Of a stretch of 35,473 bases of DNA, positions 35,270-35,473 are shown one piece after another. The notes below the pieces were generated by a model. The model was not told the origin of the DNA, did not search any database, and saw only the letters and a program-made list of their open reading frames with translations. Position numbers and translations under genes: made by a program. Source of the stretch: a virus; IMG/VR virus record IMGVR_UViG_3300046536_000267, positions 1-35,473 of that record, one strand, 5' to 3'. Position 1 is the first letter of the stretch; each line of letters begins with the position of its first letter.

Positions 35270-35473
35270 GTCCTGGCGGCGGCGGCTGGCAGCTGCACAC
35301 GAGCGGCGGCGGCGGCTGGCGAGGCGGCTGGCGAGGCGGCTGGCGGCTGGCGGCTGGCGAGGCGGCTGGCGAGGCGGCTGGCAGGCGGTAGGAGGCGGCT
35401 GGCAGCTGGCGGCGGCTGGCGGCTGGCGAGGCGGCTGGCGAGGCGGCTGGCGAGGCGGCTGGCAGGCGGTAGG
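35270..35473. repeat. G-rich low-complexity repeat block A (right part)
   Basis: Same units as the left-end block, including repeated 12-mers CTGGCGAGGCGG and GGCGGTAGGAGG. 35367-35420 equals 31-84. The window ends in the middle of a unit (GGCGGTAGG) and restarts at position 1 with AGCTGGCGG, so the break is probably arbitrary within a longer array. No gene is seen. Confidence 0.9.

Noticed and set aside
1-35473. CRISPR array or CRISPR-associated locus
   Set aside because: The Cas4-like nuclease stands alone with a phage recombination-type partner, and the repeat blocks lack regular spacers.

Overview
The window reads as an essentially complete genome of a temperate, tailed (siphovirus-type) phage or prophage of a GC-rich bacterium. 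It carries one HK97-like head, packaging and tail module, a tyrosine integrase, and repressor-type regulators. Small genes are packed head to tail with ATGA, GTGA or TGATG overlaps. Both ends of the window lie in the same G-rich repeat, with a 54-nt stretch at 31-84 identical to 35367-35420. This suggests a circular contig opened inside the repeat. Shine-Dalgarno sites of the AGGAG type and frequent GTG starts fit a GC-rich Gram-negative host. The lipobox-bearing protein at 12391-12825 resembles secreted proteins I associate with soil Acidobacteriota, but this is a weak hint about the host.

Almost every gene is on the minus strand, so the transcription units read from high to low coordinates. 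(1) 35213 to 17274 is the late region: a small zinc-finger protein, a DUF5131 protein, terminase small and large subunits, portal, S49 prohead protease, HK97 major capsid, head-tail connectors, tail terminator, tail tube, tail chaperone with a probable -1 frameshift, tape measure, hub and fibre. (2) 16859 to 13785 is an early region: XRE regulator, small proteins, a zinc-ribbon recombination-type protein, a Cas4/RecB-like nuclease and a DUF1376-like replication protein. (3) 13647 to 9955 holds zinc-ribbon proteins, a lipoprotein, a RusA-type resolvase and conserved phage proteins. (4) 9443 to 6332 holds a small membrane protein, an excisionase-like HTH protein, a ribbon-helix-helix (RHH) protein and the integrase. 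A probable attP (6060-6410) follows directly. (5) 6049 to 4047 holds a coiled-coil protein, an HNH nuclease, a ParB-like protein, a 21-aa membrane peptide and a methyltransferase-like protein. (6) 3964 to 1582 holds a RadC/JAB protein, many small genes and a DUF2958 protein. (7) 977 to 186 encodes two basic proteins with AWxTxR motifs between two G-rich repeat blocks. Only three convincing genes are on the plus strand: a proline/glycine-repeat protein (9510), a zinc-ribbon protein (17122) and an RHH protein (31652).

The most striking non-coding structures are the following. An 11-bp element (ATCAAACCGCT on the minus strand) sits at the head of three transcription units, twice in identical promoter geometry. 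The attP-like region has the 5' half of a tRNA-Arg flanked by 31-bp direct repeats. Two perfect TGCAA-N4-TTGCA sites lie between the XRE gene and the plus-strand zinc-ribbon gene. G-rich repeat blocks occupy two transcription-unit boundaries. I see no recognisable endolysin and no DNA polymerase or replicative helicase, so lysis and replication initiation must depend on unrecognised genes or on the host.
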